NCBI GenBank assembly: GCA_964623885.1
Contig: CAZUVM010000224.1
Location: forward strand, 1 to 62,503
Length of the DNA: 62,503 nt
From: CAZUVM01 sp964623885
GTDB taxonomy: Bacteria > Verrucomicrobiota > Verrucomicrobiia > Limisphaerales > UBA8199
Direction: 5' to 3'
The position numbers and the translations under genes were made by a program. Every line of letters starts with the position of its first letter. The stretch's first letter is position 1. Below the pieces are notes generated by a model. The model saw only the letters and a program-made list of their open reading frames with translations, ran no database searches and was not told where the DNA came from. This document shows positions 8,203 to 16,877 of this stretch, in pieces.

Positions 8203-8609
8203 GCGTCATTGGCCATCGGGCTCGAGGCCTTCGTTAGGGGCGCGCTGCTGATAAGTTTAAGGTAGAGCGTCCGCTTGGGGTAATTTAGCGTGATCTTGTG
8301 CCGAGCCAGAAAACGCATGCCGATAAGTCCTTTATTAAGCTTCGGTCGCAGGTCCACCGAGCTGAACCTTAAATCCGTGTAGGTCTGACCCTCGATCTTG
8401 AGACTCGGGAAAATGCTCCCTGATGCGGCGCGACCGTCGGCAAGCTGCATGATCCAATCGGGACCGGTGGTGGGGTTCGTCCTCGCGAGCTTATCGAAGA
8501 CCTTTGACGCGAGAATCGCGTCAAACGGACCATCGAAACCGGTATCGAGCAGAAGGTGCATTTTGCCCAGCCCGAACAGATCCGCGTCGAAGAATGTCAT
8601 GCAGGGCAT
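8190..8609 (-). pseudogene. C-terminal lobe of a frameshift-split retropepsin-like aspartic protease
   Basis: 139 codons from an ATG at 8609 that was created by the insertion described for 8582-8640. The product would contain a second catalytic motif, LLLDTGFDG, plus a LIGMRFLARHKITLNY stretch typical of retropepsin-like domains (the hydrophobic-hydrophobic-G-x-x-x-L-x motif). Without the 34-bp insertion this frame joins the upstream frame exactly (QGMTFFDADLFG). It may be translated alone from the new ATG or be dead. The final residues and stop lie in a dispersed repeat. Confidence 0.7.
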
Positions 8610-9189
8610 GACATTCCGCGTCGAAGAATGTCATGCCCTGCTTTTGAGGATCGATGACAAATGAGGCGCCAAGGTCCGAGGTGTCTACGTGGTCCGGATC
8701 CAGGAAGCGCATCTTCCCGGCGACGAAGTCGAACTGCACGCAGTAATGCCGCAGGCAATCCACGCCCAAAATGCCTTTGTACATATGCGCGGGAGGGCAG
8801 TGCAGGTTGATGGTGTAAACTTGAGCACCCATCAATAACTGCGTCTCGCCCGCGTAAAGTTTCGGCGTTTGGTAAATGCCCTCGTCCTTCAAGCGTTGGT
8901 CGAACATAGGAACATGTCCGGTTCCCATTCGGTGCCCCAACTTAGACGTCAAAGATTCGTCGAGCAGGGTGATCAACGAACCTGTGTCCACTTTAAAGGG
9001 CAGCTCTTCCCCGACGTCCAAGTGCAGTTTCACGATGAGGGGCCCTTCAGCACAGGATGTCTTATCAAGGCTGATTGGGGCCGGAAGAGATGGCGGCTGC
9101 GTTGTGGTGGACGCATCGGCCGGGCTCGCCAGTGAACTGCCTGCGCTGAGGAAAACGGCGCCGGCCAGAACATACCGAATCGGGCCCAT
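8521..9189 (-). pseudogene. N-terminal lobe of a frameshift-split retropepsin-like aspartic protease (secreted)
   Basis: 222 codons from the ATG at 9189. There is a signal peptide (MGPIRYVLAGAVFLSAGSSL), then a retropepsin-like domain with catalytic FKVDTGS and the late motif ILGVDCLRHYCVQFDF. After PQKQGMTFFDA the frame shifts into unrelated residues (ECHALHDILRR...) and stops. Together with 8190-8609 the ancestral gene coded for about 320 residues with two D-T-G lobes, a tandem arrangement like a fused retropepsin dimer. The substrate is unknown. Confidence 0.7.
8582..8640. repeat. 34-bp direct duplication with embedded perfect hairpin (template-switch-like lesion)
   Basis: CCGCGTCGAAGAATGTCATG occurs at 8582-8601 and 8616-8635. 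The 14-nt spacer CAGGGCATGACATT (8602-8615) is the exact reverse complement of 8627-8640, giving a 14-bp stem with an 11-nt loop. Deleting 34 bp restores the protease reading frame. The structure fits a snap-back replication template switch. Confidence 0.85.
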
Positions 9190-9293
9190 AGGAATATTAA
9201 GTCATTTCTTGCGCTTCACCTGCGTGATTGGAAACGCGTGTGGAGCGCTGAAGGAATACACAACCGGCACGATCCCTTGATTGGGTGACCGCG

Positions 9294-9725
9294 TCAATGT
9301 CCCAGACGCAACAGATCTTTCGTGAATCTCCAACCAGCCAGGGAATCAAGCGCAACCAATTGATAAATCAGCACGATCATCCAGAACGCCATCTGGTATG
9401 GGAGCTTCGATACTTTATGTCGGAACACCCGCTGGGCCAGGAATGCGCCCGGCCAGCCGCCAGCCAGTTCCGCCAGATGCAGCGTCGTTTCAGGGATGCG
9501 CCATTCTCCCGCTTCCGCCCGGCGCTTATCGCTGCCGTAGGCAACAAACGTAATCAGCGATACCATCAGCGACGCTCCGGCTACGAGCCGCCAATCCACA
9601 GGCCACGGAATTCGACTCAGCGCATAAGCCGGGGCCACCAGCAGAATTACCAGCCACACGACCGCGAGCACACTGACGCTGCCACGCCGATGCCTGGATG
9701 TTTGCTCCACTCGTTGCGTGGTCAT
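9294..9725 (-). CDS. DUF1294-family membrane protein
   Basis: 143 residues from the ATG at 9725 (a TTG at 9752 is in frame). Three or four transmembrane segments are visible (VSVLAVVWLVILLVAPAYAL, LVAGASLMVSLITFVAYG, FWMIVLIYQLVAL). The DUF1294 hallmark is clear: YGSDKRRA, then WRIPETTLHLAELAGGWPGA, then a RVFRHKVSK motif. Some relatives carry an N-terminal cold-shock domain, but this one does not. Function is unknown; it is an integral inner-membrane protein. It is transcribed in the same direction as the large gene upstream (9813-12242), 87 bp apart. Confidence 0.82.
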   Translation of the reverse strand: MTTQRVEQTSRHRRGSVSVLAVVWLVILLVAPAYALSRIPWPVDWRLVAGASLMVSLITFVAYGSDKRRAEAGEWRIPETTLHLAELAGGWPGAFLAQRVFRHKVSKLPYQMAFWMIVLIYQLVALDSLAGWRFTKDLLRLGH

Positions 9726-9812
9726 TTGCCTAATACAGGAGTACGATTTCAAAGCCCAGGACGATTCTTGCGTTCGGGGCTAGACCATTGTTGGCCCTTA
9801 ACGCAAATCGTT

Positions 9813-12242
9813 CTAGTCAGAACTTTGTTCCTTTTCCGGCTGATTCTTGCCGGTCGAACCCAGCCAACGCACTTGCAGATTGCGGTACCGAATCACTGTG
9901 TCGTTCATGTCATTAAAGGCGCCGATCCCCAACAGAAAATCCCGGCGCGACGCATGAACCCCGCGCGGTGGAGGCGCATCCTTAAAGACTTCGTGGCCAT
10001 TGACCGAGGCGCTCGCCCGACCGCGCTGGTACCGGAACACGAACGCGTTGCGTTCGGAAGACAAATCCAGCTTCTGGTACACCTGGCTCCGCGACCAGCC
10101 TTCGGATAAGGTGGCCAGTTGCCCTTCGATGTCATTGCGTTTGATCCGAAAGGCGTGCCAGCTATAGGTGTGGAGATTGGGTAGGCCCATCACCAGGCCG
10201 CCCTGAAAGCTCTTGTTGGAAGTGCGTACGACCTCAAGTTCGCCCCGCACCTCGAAATCCGGTCCGACGCGGCTCCGGCAGTACAGCATGTGTCCTTCGG
10301 GCCCCGAACTGACCTCGATCGAGCCGTCAGGCAGCCGATGCCAGTTTCCCCGCAACGTCACCCAGTTTGGATCGTCATCGGATTGCGGCATAAAATCGAC
10401 CCATTCCCCTGAGTGAAGGCGTTGTTCCAATTCAACTGCTGGCAGCCGCCGCTGGACAAATTCCCTGGTGAGCGCGTCGAGATTCGTCGAGGCGGAAAGT
10501 TCGCGGTAAAGCCGATCAGGCTCTGCCGGTTGTCCGCTCCGATAGGCCGTTTCAGCTGCGGCCACCTGACTCGCCGCCGGCCCCGTGCAGCCGGCAACTT
10601 CCAGCGGCATCAGCGACAGGTCCCGTCCCCATCCGCTCAGTGACCTCTCCGCAAGCATCCAATGGAGCGGTTCGAGTTGCTGGCGGGCAATGTCATAATG
10701 TCCGGCGAAATAAGCCACAATGGCGTATTCAGTCTGCCAATGCGCCTGGTTGGTCGACTCGGATGGCGCGGCGAGATAACCTTCGTACATCTGTTGAAAT
10801 ACAGGCCAAAGGTCGGCTCGGCCATAAATGTGTCGGCCGGCCGGCGTGCTCTGTTCCTGTTGGAGATCGGACACGACCGCGAAGAATTGGTGAGGCACAA
10901 CCGTATCGAACCGGCGGGTGTTGACCGCGGCGACTCCCAGCGCGCGCATGGCTTCCAGGCTGCCGTACCACCGCGGCCGTAACCCCCAACGCAGGTCATA
11001 CCAGGCATTGAGATAATCAATCTGTGCAGCCACAGCCCGGTCGAACCATAACCGCATTTGTTCCAGTCCTGAATCGCCCATGGCTACATACACCATGCGG
11101 CTGGCTGCCTCGGGCAGATCGGGGCGGAGCTGCCAGGCTTTAGTGAGGCTGGCGCGCGCCAAAGCAGAGTGGCTCTTAAACCCTTCCCAACCTCTTTCGG
11201 AAACGCTGTCCGAAGCGCCGTTGCCCCGCGCTCGCCAGGCCTCATTGATCTGGTATTGTCCGTCCAAAACCAGCGCCAGCCATTGATAGTCCTTGCCGGC
11301 TTCCCTGGTCAGCCGCACCACCTCGGCCGCATTCCGCAGAAAGAAATAGCGCGCCCAACTGTAAAACAGGAGGTTCACCATTTCCGGCTGGTCATCGGGC
11401 TTTAGACTTCCGTCGTGGAACATTCTCTGAAACAGATCGAGCGCGGAACTATCCAGCGCCTGGACACGTCCGGTGTTCTCCCCGACCTTGTCCGCCAGCG
11501 TTACCGTCGCGTTCCACTGGGGAAAGGCCGAATACTTGGAGCCTTCGAAATGGCTGAGCGCGCGTTCGAGCCGGCGGATGCTCTCGTGGATCTCGACGCT
11601 CGTCGCAGCAGTAGCCGTGAGAATGAGCGGATCCGTGCAACCTGAATGGTCGGCGAGGCGATCGCCCAGAGGCTGAAAATCGTCCTGGTTCGTCTCCTGG
11701 TGTTCCTCATGATTCCCAGCAATCCACTTCTCCAGGAATTGACGCGCGGCCGCGTCGTACGCCGTACTATGATCGCCGTTCTTTTCGTAAGCCGCCACCC
11801 ATTCCCTGCCGCGGAATCCACGCGCGCGCTTCTGCACATCCCGCTGCGTCATCGTGTTTGTGTGCCACACGATGGGACGCCCGGCGATAGCAACGGCATC
11901 CGCGTTGCCGCCCTGGGTCGAACCCACCCGCGCTCGTCCGGCCTTGAATCCCTGAACTCCAATCCAAACAATCCCGGCCATGACCAGAATACCGCCGAAG
12001 GCGACTACGAGCCAAACCCAAAGCAAATTCGCATGCCTCGGCACTGCCGAGGGGGGCAACGGCGGCGGCGCGGTCCCGGCGGCGACTTGCCCGAGTACCC
12101 GGTCCAGTGGTTCCCATTCCGCCATGCCCGCGCGCCAAACCAGCTCGCGGCCGTTCAGTTCACCTGACCGCCGTTGGGCCTGCAGCTCCTCGATCGAAAA
12201 CGCTCCCAAAGTCTGTCCCTGACGACTAAGGTGATAGTTCAC
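9813..12242 (-). CDS. Large membrane-anchored protein: GYF_2 domain, TM, DUF4034-like region, C-terminal concanavalin-like domain
   Basis: 809 residues. Residues 1-50 form a GYF_2/DUF4339 domain (YHLSRQGQTLGAFSIEEL, then WRAGMAEWEPL). A proline-rich linker and one transmembrane segment (about 73-97, LLWVWLVVAFGGILVMAGIV) follow, so the GYF domain is probably cytoplasmic and the rest extracytoplasmic. The middle (about 120-600) is alpha-helical and resembles DUF4034/TPR-like proteins (WFDRAVAAQIDYLNAWYDLR, WRARGNG). The last 180 residues look like a concanavalin-type beta-sandwich (GPDFEVRGELEVVR, YRNLQVRWLG), as in DUF1080-like domains. Function unknown. Family assignment of the middle region is tentative. 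Confidence 0.75.
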   Translation of the reverse strand: MNYHLSRQGQTLGAFSIEELQAQRRSGELNGRELVWRAGMAEWEPLDRVLGQVAAGTAPPPLPPSAVPRHANLLWVWLVVAFGGILVMAGIVWIGVQGFKAGRARVGSTQGGNADAVAIAGRPIVWHTNTMTQRDVQKRARGFRGREWVAAYEKNGDHSTAYDAAARQFLEKWIAGNHEEHQETNQDDFQPLGDRLADHSGCTDPLILTATAATSVEIHESIRRLERALSHFEGSKYSAFPQWNATVTLADKVGENTGRVQALDSSALDLFQRMFHDGSLKPDDQPEMVNLLFYSWARYFFLRNAAEVVRLTREAGKDYQWLALVLDGQYQINEAWRARGNGASDSVSERGWEGFKSHSALARASLTKAWQLRPDLPEAASRMVYVAMGDSGLEQMRLWFDRAVAAQIDYLNAWYDLRWGLRPRWYGSLEAMRALGVAAVNTRRFDTVVPHQFFAVVSDLQQEQSTPAGRHIYGRADLWPVFQQMYEGYLAAPSESTNQAHWQTEYAIVAYFAGHYDIARQQLEPLHWMLAERSLSGWGRDLSLMPLEVAGCTGPAASQVAAAETAYRSGQPAEPDRLYRELSASTNLDALTREFVQRRLPAVELEQRLHSGEWVDFMPQSDDDPNWVTLRGNWHRLPDGSIEVSSGPEGHMLYCRSRVGPDFEVRGELEVVRTSNKSFQGGLVMGLPNLHTYSWHAFRIKRNDIEGQLATLSEGWSRSQVYQKLDLSSERNAFVFRYQRGRASASVNGHEVFKDAPPPRGVHASRRDFLLGIGAFNDMNDTVIRYRNLQVRWLGSTGKNQPEKEQSSD

Positions 12243-12412
12243 ACCGAAAACTTAGTGCTCCGCTGAACTTGTTCAAGTCCGGCAGAAAACCCAATCAGCC
12301 CCGGGACTGGCTCGCGCTGCTCCGCCTGCCAATTCCAATTGACCAACTGAGTTTTGGGCTTGAGTTCTTTTGGGCAAATCCTACAAACGAGCCTGTCCCA
12401 TTGAAAGCGATC

Positions 12413-12437
12413 CGCGCCGGGGATATTTCCCGGCGCG
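12413..12437. promoter_or_regulatory. Perfect 9-bp GC-rich hairpin in the leader of the subtilase gene
   Basis: CGCGCCGGG (12413-12421), loop GATATTT, CCCGGCGCG (12429-12437). It ends 28 nt before the ATG at 12466. It could be an upstream terminator or attenuator or an mRNA-stabilising hairpin. No U-tract follows. Confidence 0.5.
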
Positions 12438-12465
12438 AATTACACAAATCTAATTGAATCAAATC

Positions 12466-14529
12466 ATGAAGCGCGGTGTGAACCATTTCGTCCACGGGCT
12501 GCTTTGCTCAGCGATTCTCTTGTCTAATTGCAGGCAAACCTTAGCCGACGGACCAAACGGCCTGGGTGGAATTCCGGCGCCATGGTTCACCAACCAGCCG
12601 GGCGGATGGGATGCGGCTGCCGCGGCTGTTGCCGCCGGCCGGCCACAGCCGAGGACCGCACAGCCGAATCTCTTCCCGACGGGCATTCGCATTGTGGACG
12701 GCAACGACAATCCCATCTCACCCACGCCGGGAGTCCCGTTCTGGGTGGAGATCGATTGGGAGTACGATAATCCAGTGTGCACCGCTTATACCCTAATGCG
12801 CGTTGTCAACGGCTGGACCAACGTGGCGCCCGCGATCAACTGGGGCTGCACTTATACCGGCTCAACCTTTTGGGCTCATTATTGGGGGCCCTGGCTGATC
12901 TATAAAGCAGGCACTTACCCGATCACTGTCATCGTGGATGCTGGCAACGCCATCGCCGAGTCGAATGAAAATGACAACAGCATGACGATGAACCTGGTCG
13001 TGGGTGGTTCCATTATGCCGCAATGGGCGTTGATCAACGCCGAGTTCGGCCGCACCAATCTCGGCGCGGGAACGGATGTTATTGTCGGCACTATGGACGA
13101 CGCCTTCGATTATCTGCATCCGTGGTTCACCGGCACCGATTCGCGGGGACGGCCACGGCTGGTCGCTGCGTCGCAAAACGCCCTCGGCATTGGCGGAAGC
13201 CCAACCAATGACGCTCACTCGACGGGCGTCCTTGGGATCGTGCTCGCCCGCGGCGCGAACAACGGTGACATCACCGGGCTGGCGCCAGACGCACGATACG
13301 TTTCCGCGGAATTCATCAATCGCGCGGGCGTGCCAGGGCTGGTGGAAATGAACGTGGTGGACGCCGCCAATTTTGTCCTCACCAATGGCGCCGAAATCGT
13401 GAACATGGCGTGGTCATGGTGGACCGGCTCCGTCACCGACAGCGAAACGGGCGAAGCGCCGATCACGGACTTGATGGCCGATTACATGGCTTACGCGAGC
13501 AACATCGTTTGCGTCGCTTACGTGAACGAATTGAGTTCGCCCACGATCCCGACTGCGCCCGGGGCAGCCCGGAACGTGATCACTGTGGGCGGCTTGGAAC
13601 AAGATTTGATCCACGCCTGGCGGTACGACAACTTCGGCCCAACGCTCGATGGCCGGTGCAAGCCGGACATTTTAGGCAACAGCGCTACGAACACCATCGC
13701 CCCGTCGTGGGATTGGCGGGACGGTTTCCCCGCGGCGTATGGCTATTGGGGTAACAGTTTTGCCGGCCCGTTTATCACCGGCGCGGCGGCGGAGATGCTC
13801 GATTACGCGAAACATCACAATCAAATTCGCGATCACCGTGTGGTCAAGGCTATCCTGATGAACTCCGGCGTGACCGCGCTCGACGACAACGGCGCGGCCT
13901 GGGCCAACTCATCGACGGTCCCACTCGACAACCAACAAGGCACCGGGATTCTGAACCTGCAAAGGACCTACACTATGTATTCGGCCGGTCGGCAAACGAA
14001 TGGTCCCGTAGCGGTGCCGGGTTACGATTTTGCCACCATCTTCGGCACGAACGCGCCTGGCACCAATATCCTCGGCTCGACCAACGGCGTGATCAGTTAC
14101 CGCCTCGGCAGCCCGGCGGCTTCGTCTGCCGACCTGGATGTCACGCTGGCCTGGGACCGGCATACCTTCTGGTCGGACCTGAACGGCAACGGCAAGATCG
14201 ATTCTGCCGACACGTTTTACGTCTCCGCCACCGACGCCCAGGATAATCTCGACCTGGTGCTCTTTCGGGATGGCGCTATCGTCGCCCAATCGCGCAGCAC
14301 GGTGGACACCATTGAACACCTGCATCTGACTGGCCTGCCGCCGGGGTCGTATCAGTTGAATGTCGAGCGCCTGAACGTGCCAAATTCCGGCAACAGCGAG
14401 CCTTATGGGCTGGCGTGGTATTCATCCGTTGGGTGGACGAACCTGCCGCCTGTGATTCGCTTTACCGGCGTGAGCGCGTCGGTTGGCAGCGCAAACATAA
14501 ACCTTCAATTCCAACTGACGAGCGGCTAG
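12466..14529 (+). CDS. Secreted subtilisin-like serine protease (S8), ending at an amber codon before its C-terminal module
   Basis: 687 residues. The signal peptide (KRGVNHFVHGLLCSAILLS) is followed by a CARDB-like beta domain (about 60-180, NAIAESNENDN typical). The S8 catalytic domain has plausible triad residues D211 or D212 (VGTMDDAF), H251 (NDAHSTGV) and S431 in GNSFAGPF, the equivalent of GTSMAAP but with Asn and Phe changes. After a beta-rich region the frame meets TAG at 14527-14529. The same frame then continues for 52 codons with a conserved-looking C-terminal module. The ATG at 12466 is preferred over TTG 12454. TAG is a normal stop for other genes here (GloVer protein, metallo-beta-lactamase-like gene), so codon reassignment is unlikely. 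Confidence 0.85.
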   Translation: MKRGVNHFVHGLLCSAILLSNCRQTLADGPNGLGGIPAPWFTNQPGGWDAAAAAVAAGRPQPRTAQPNLFPTGIRIVDGNDNPISPTPGVPFWVEIDWEYDNPVCTAYTLMRVVNGWTNVAPAINWGCTYTGSTFWAHYWGPWLIYKAGTYPITVIVDAGNAIAESNENDNSMTMNLVVGGSIMPQWALINAEFGRTNLGAGTDVIVGTMDDAFDYLHPWFTGTDSRGRPRLVAASQNALGIGGSPTNDAHSTGVLGIVLARGANNGDITGLAPDARYVSAEFINRAGVPGLVEMNVVDAANFVLTNGAEIVNMAWSWWTGSVTDSETGEAPITDLMADYMAYASNIVCVAYVNELSSPTIPTAPGAARNVITVGGLEQDLIHAWRYDNFGPTLDGRCKPDILGNSATNTIAPSWDWRDGFPAAYGYWGNSFAGPFITGAAAEMLDYAKHHNQIRDHRVVKAILMNSGVTALDDNGAAWANSSTVPLDNQQGTGILNLQRTYTMYSAGRQTNGPVAVPGYDFATIFGTNAPGTNILGSTNGVISYRLGSPAASSADLDVTLAWDRHTFWSDLNGNGKIDSADTFYVSATDAQDNLDLVLFRDGAIVAQSRSTVDTIEHLHLTGLPPGSYQLNVERLNVPNSGNSEPYGLAWYSSVGWTNLPPVIRFTGVSASVGSANINLQFQLTSG

Positions 14530-14688
14530 AGCGGTGGTTTCGAACTGCAGAGCGCAACCAGTTTGAGTCCTGCTGTCTGGACTCCGGTAACCGGCGCAGC
14601 CTGGACACAAAGCGGAGCAAATACTTTCCAGCTCCAGCAGCCCGTCGCAGCCGGCTCGCGCTTCTTCCGCATTCGAGCCACGCCTTGA
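14530..14688 (+). pseudogene. C-terminal module of the subtilase, separated by an in-frame TAG
   Basis: Read in the same frame as 12466-14529 this codes for 52 residues: SGGFELQSATSLSPAVW, then TFQLQQPVAAGSRFFRIRATP and TGA at 14686-14688. The F-x-L-Q-S-A-T-S-L...W...RFFR pattern matches the C-terminal module of other secreted proteins in this window. One base substitution could have split it off, or readthrough yields a minor longer form. Confidence 0.75.
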
Positions 14689-15000
14689 TTGGAAGCCGCA
14701 CTACCAACCCGAGCGCCCAAGCTGCGTTAGGGCGACATCTTTGCAGACCGTTCTTGCCTAAAAGGACTGGTGAGTCTACGAGCGGTTCAGCATTGAAGCC
14801 TAGCGGAGGCAAACAATCCAGGCGGTCTTTGTAACCTTCCTAATACTCCGCTTAAGTAATCCTGTGAGGCCCGACAGATGTGGGTTTCCGGCAGGAATGA
14901 GGATGGCGAGTAGCCTGCCCCAGGCGGGGAGTTAAGCGCGCCAGAACTGCGTTCAAGCTGAAAAACGAACCAAAAACAAAAAAACGAAACAGAAAATCCT
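14689..15000. other. Intergenic leader of the haloperoxidase gene
   Basis: About 310 bp with no convincing gene. The last 40 nt before the ATG at 15001 are very A-rich (AAAACGAACCAAAAACAAAA-like) with no Shine-Dalgarno sequence, suggesting S1-type A-rich initiation. A CCTGCCCCAGGCGGG hairpin-like stretch lies near 14,919-14,933. Confidence 0.5.
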
Positions 15001-16299
15001 ATGAAAAAGTTTAGCGCATTGCTGACAATGGCAACGGTCGTTTTGGCCCTGCCGAAAACCTGTCGGGCAGACGAGGTGACCGACTGGAACCGGAACATGC
15101 TCCACGCGGCCCTGGTGGCCAAGACCTCGCCGATGGTGACGTCGCGGGTAGGAGCGATGGTTCAAACGGCTGTGTTCGATGCTGTGAACGGCATCCACCC
15201 CCACTATGAGCCGATACGTGTCATCGCCTCTGCCCCTCATGGGGCATCGCAACGCGCTGCAGCGATTCAGGCAGCCTACGGCATTCTGGTCAGATTATTC
15301 CCGACGCAGAAGCCGGATTTTGACGCAGAACTGGCGGCCTCTTCAGCCGCTTTGGCCGACCCCGACCAGGATGGAGACCAGGACGCTGACGAGGAGTCGA
15401 TTCTACGCGGGCTGGACTGGGGCCAGACAGTTGCCGATGCCATTTGGGCATGGCGAAGTACGGATGGCTTCAGTTCCCCGCCACCACCGTTTATGGGAGG
15501 CAATGCTGTTGGCGAATGGCGGCCGACACCTCCGGCGTTTGCTGCCGGAGCTGTGCCGCAGTTTGCCACCATGACTCCTTGGGCCATCCTCGCCCATGAC
15601 CAATTCCGTCCGGGCGGTCCGCCGGTGTTGACCAGCGATCAATGGGCGGCTGATTTCAATGAAACCAAATCCATGGGCAGCATTGTCAGCACCGCGCGCA
15701 CCGCAGACGGGACCTTGCTGTCCCAGTTCTGGAACGCAAGCACGGTCACGTACTACTGGAATAGCGTCGCGCTATCGCTGCTGGCCGACAAACACACTCA
15801 GCGGGTGGACAAGGCTCGACTTCTGGCGCTGTTGAACATTTCTATAGCCGACGCGGTCATTGCCTGTTGGGATGCGAAATATCATTACGTGGCCTGGCGG
15901 CCGGTCACCGCGATTCCTTTGGGCGACACCGATGGCAACCTGGCAACCGCCGGCGATCCAACCTGGATGCCGCTGTTGACAACTCCGGCTCATCCCGAAT
16001 ATCCCTCTGGCCACTCGACTACAAGCAGCGCCGCCGCTACGGTGCTCGCACACTTCTTTGGTGAACAAACGGCGTTCGCCGTTAATTCGGATGTGATGCT
16101 CGGGGTTACGCGCTCGTTTAGCAGCTTTTCGGACGCGCAGGACGAAATCGCCAATGCTCGCATTTTCGGCGGCATCCATTTCCGCTCCGCTTGCCGCGAT
16201 GGCCGTGCGACAGGTCATTCAGTTGCAGAATACGTTCTGCAACACGCTGCCCAGCGCAGCCATGGTCAGGGACCAGATCGCGATGAGGCTGGCGATTAA
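15001..16299 (+). CDS. Vanadium-dependent haloperoxidase-like protein (PAP2 superfamily), secreted
   Basis: 432 residues with a signal peptide (SALLTMATVVLALPKTCRA). The vanadate-binding constellation is complete and correctly spaced: K293 and R300 in KYHYVAWRPV, S336-G-H338 in PSGHS, and R387 with H393 in ARIFGGIHFRS. K/R and R/H spacings of 7 and 6 match characterised vanadium chloroperoxidases. It could oxidise halides with peroxide or act as an acid phosphatase. The sequence cannot decide, because halide specificity depends on subtle residues. The last 20 residues (HGQGPDRDEAGD) are unusual and may reflect a late frame change. It is a monocistronic gene with an A-rich leader. Confidence 0.87.
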   Translation: MKKFSALLTMATVVLALPKTCRADEVTDWNRNMLHAALVAKTSPMVTSRVGAMVQTAVFDAVNGIHPHYEPIRVIASAPHGASQRAAAIQAAYGILVRLFPTQKPDFDAELAASSAALADPDQDGDQDADEESILRGLDWGQTVADAIWAWRSTDGFSSPPPPFMGGNAVGEWRPTPPAFAAGAVPQFATMTPWAILAHDQFRPGGPPVLTSDQWAADFNETKSMGSIVSTARTADGTLLSQFWNASTVTYYWNSVALSLLADKHTQRVDKARLLALLNISIADAVIACWDAKYHYVAWRPVTAIPLGDTDGNLATAGDPTWMPLLTTPAHPEYPSGHSTTSSAAATVLAHFFGEQTAFAVNSDVMLGVTRSFSSFSDAQDEIANARIFGGIHFRSACRDGRATGHSVAEYVLQHAAQRSHGQGPDRDEAGD

Positions 16300-16877
16300 A
16301 CCAGCCGAAATGGTCTTTTTTGAAACCTTAATTGAGAGATTTATACCGTGTCTCGGGTTGGCGAACCCCTGGCATTTTAAGCTAATAGCACTAAATAGCC
16401 CAGCGCATCAACAAAGCCGGCTATCCAAGCCAAGCCAACAGAATGGCCGGCCGACTTCTTCGACGGTCTGCTTTAGCATGTATTGTTGATCCCGCCTCTT
16501 TTTAAAGTGACTCCAATTTCAAAAATGCAGTGACCTTTTCACCCGTTCGCAGGTTCTTCACTGCATTGGTCCCAGCCCCTCAACACATCGCTGCTCGCTG
16601 GCTCATTCGGCCGCCCCAGACAACACCCTACGGCGATTGAGAGTTTCCTTGTATCAGCAGCATTACCTAACAGGCAGTGCAGCCGCTTAGGTCAAGCCTG
16701 GTGAGGAGATAGCCTCCAAATGGCCACCGTCATGTGGGGAACTACGGGCCAATCCCCATAGTCATTTTGCTTAACCCAGTGCATGTTTAAACGCCTGGAA
16801 CTTCCAGGAGTATTCACCTAGGAGGCTTTTCGGCCAGGCTGGGTGAGTTAAAAGTTGCACACAAGGAAGGAGACCAC
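16300..16877. other. 578-bp intergenic region upstream of the redox operon
   Basis: No gene recognised. It includes a GGGGA...TCCCC stem near 16,737-16,758 and CTAGGAGGC shortly before the operon. A strong ribosome-binding site (GGAAGGAG) sits 6 nt before ATG 16878. I looked for a ThDP-type riboswitch and saw no convincing conserved core. Confidence 0.5.

Noticed and set aside
14527..14529. Amber codon reassignment
   Set aside because: At least two other genes in the window, at 34028 and 43924, end normally with TAG.
16660..16877. Riboswitch upstream of the ThDP enzyme gene
   Set aside because: Small stems are present but no conserved core of a known class could be matched by eye.
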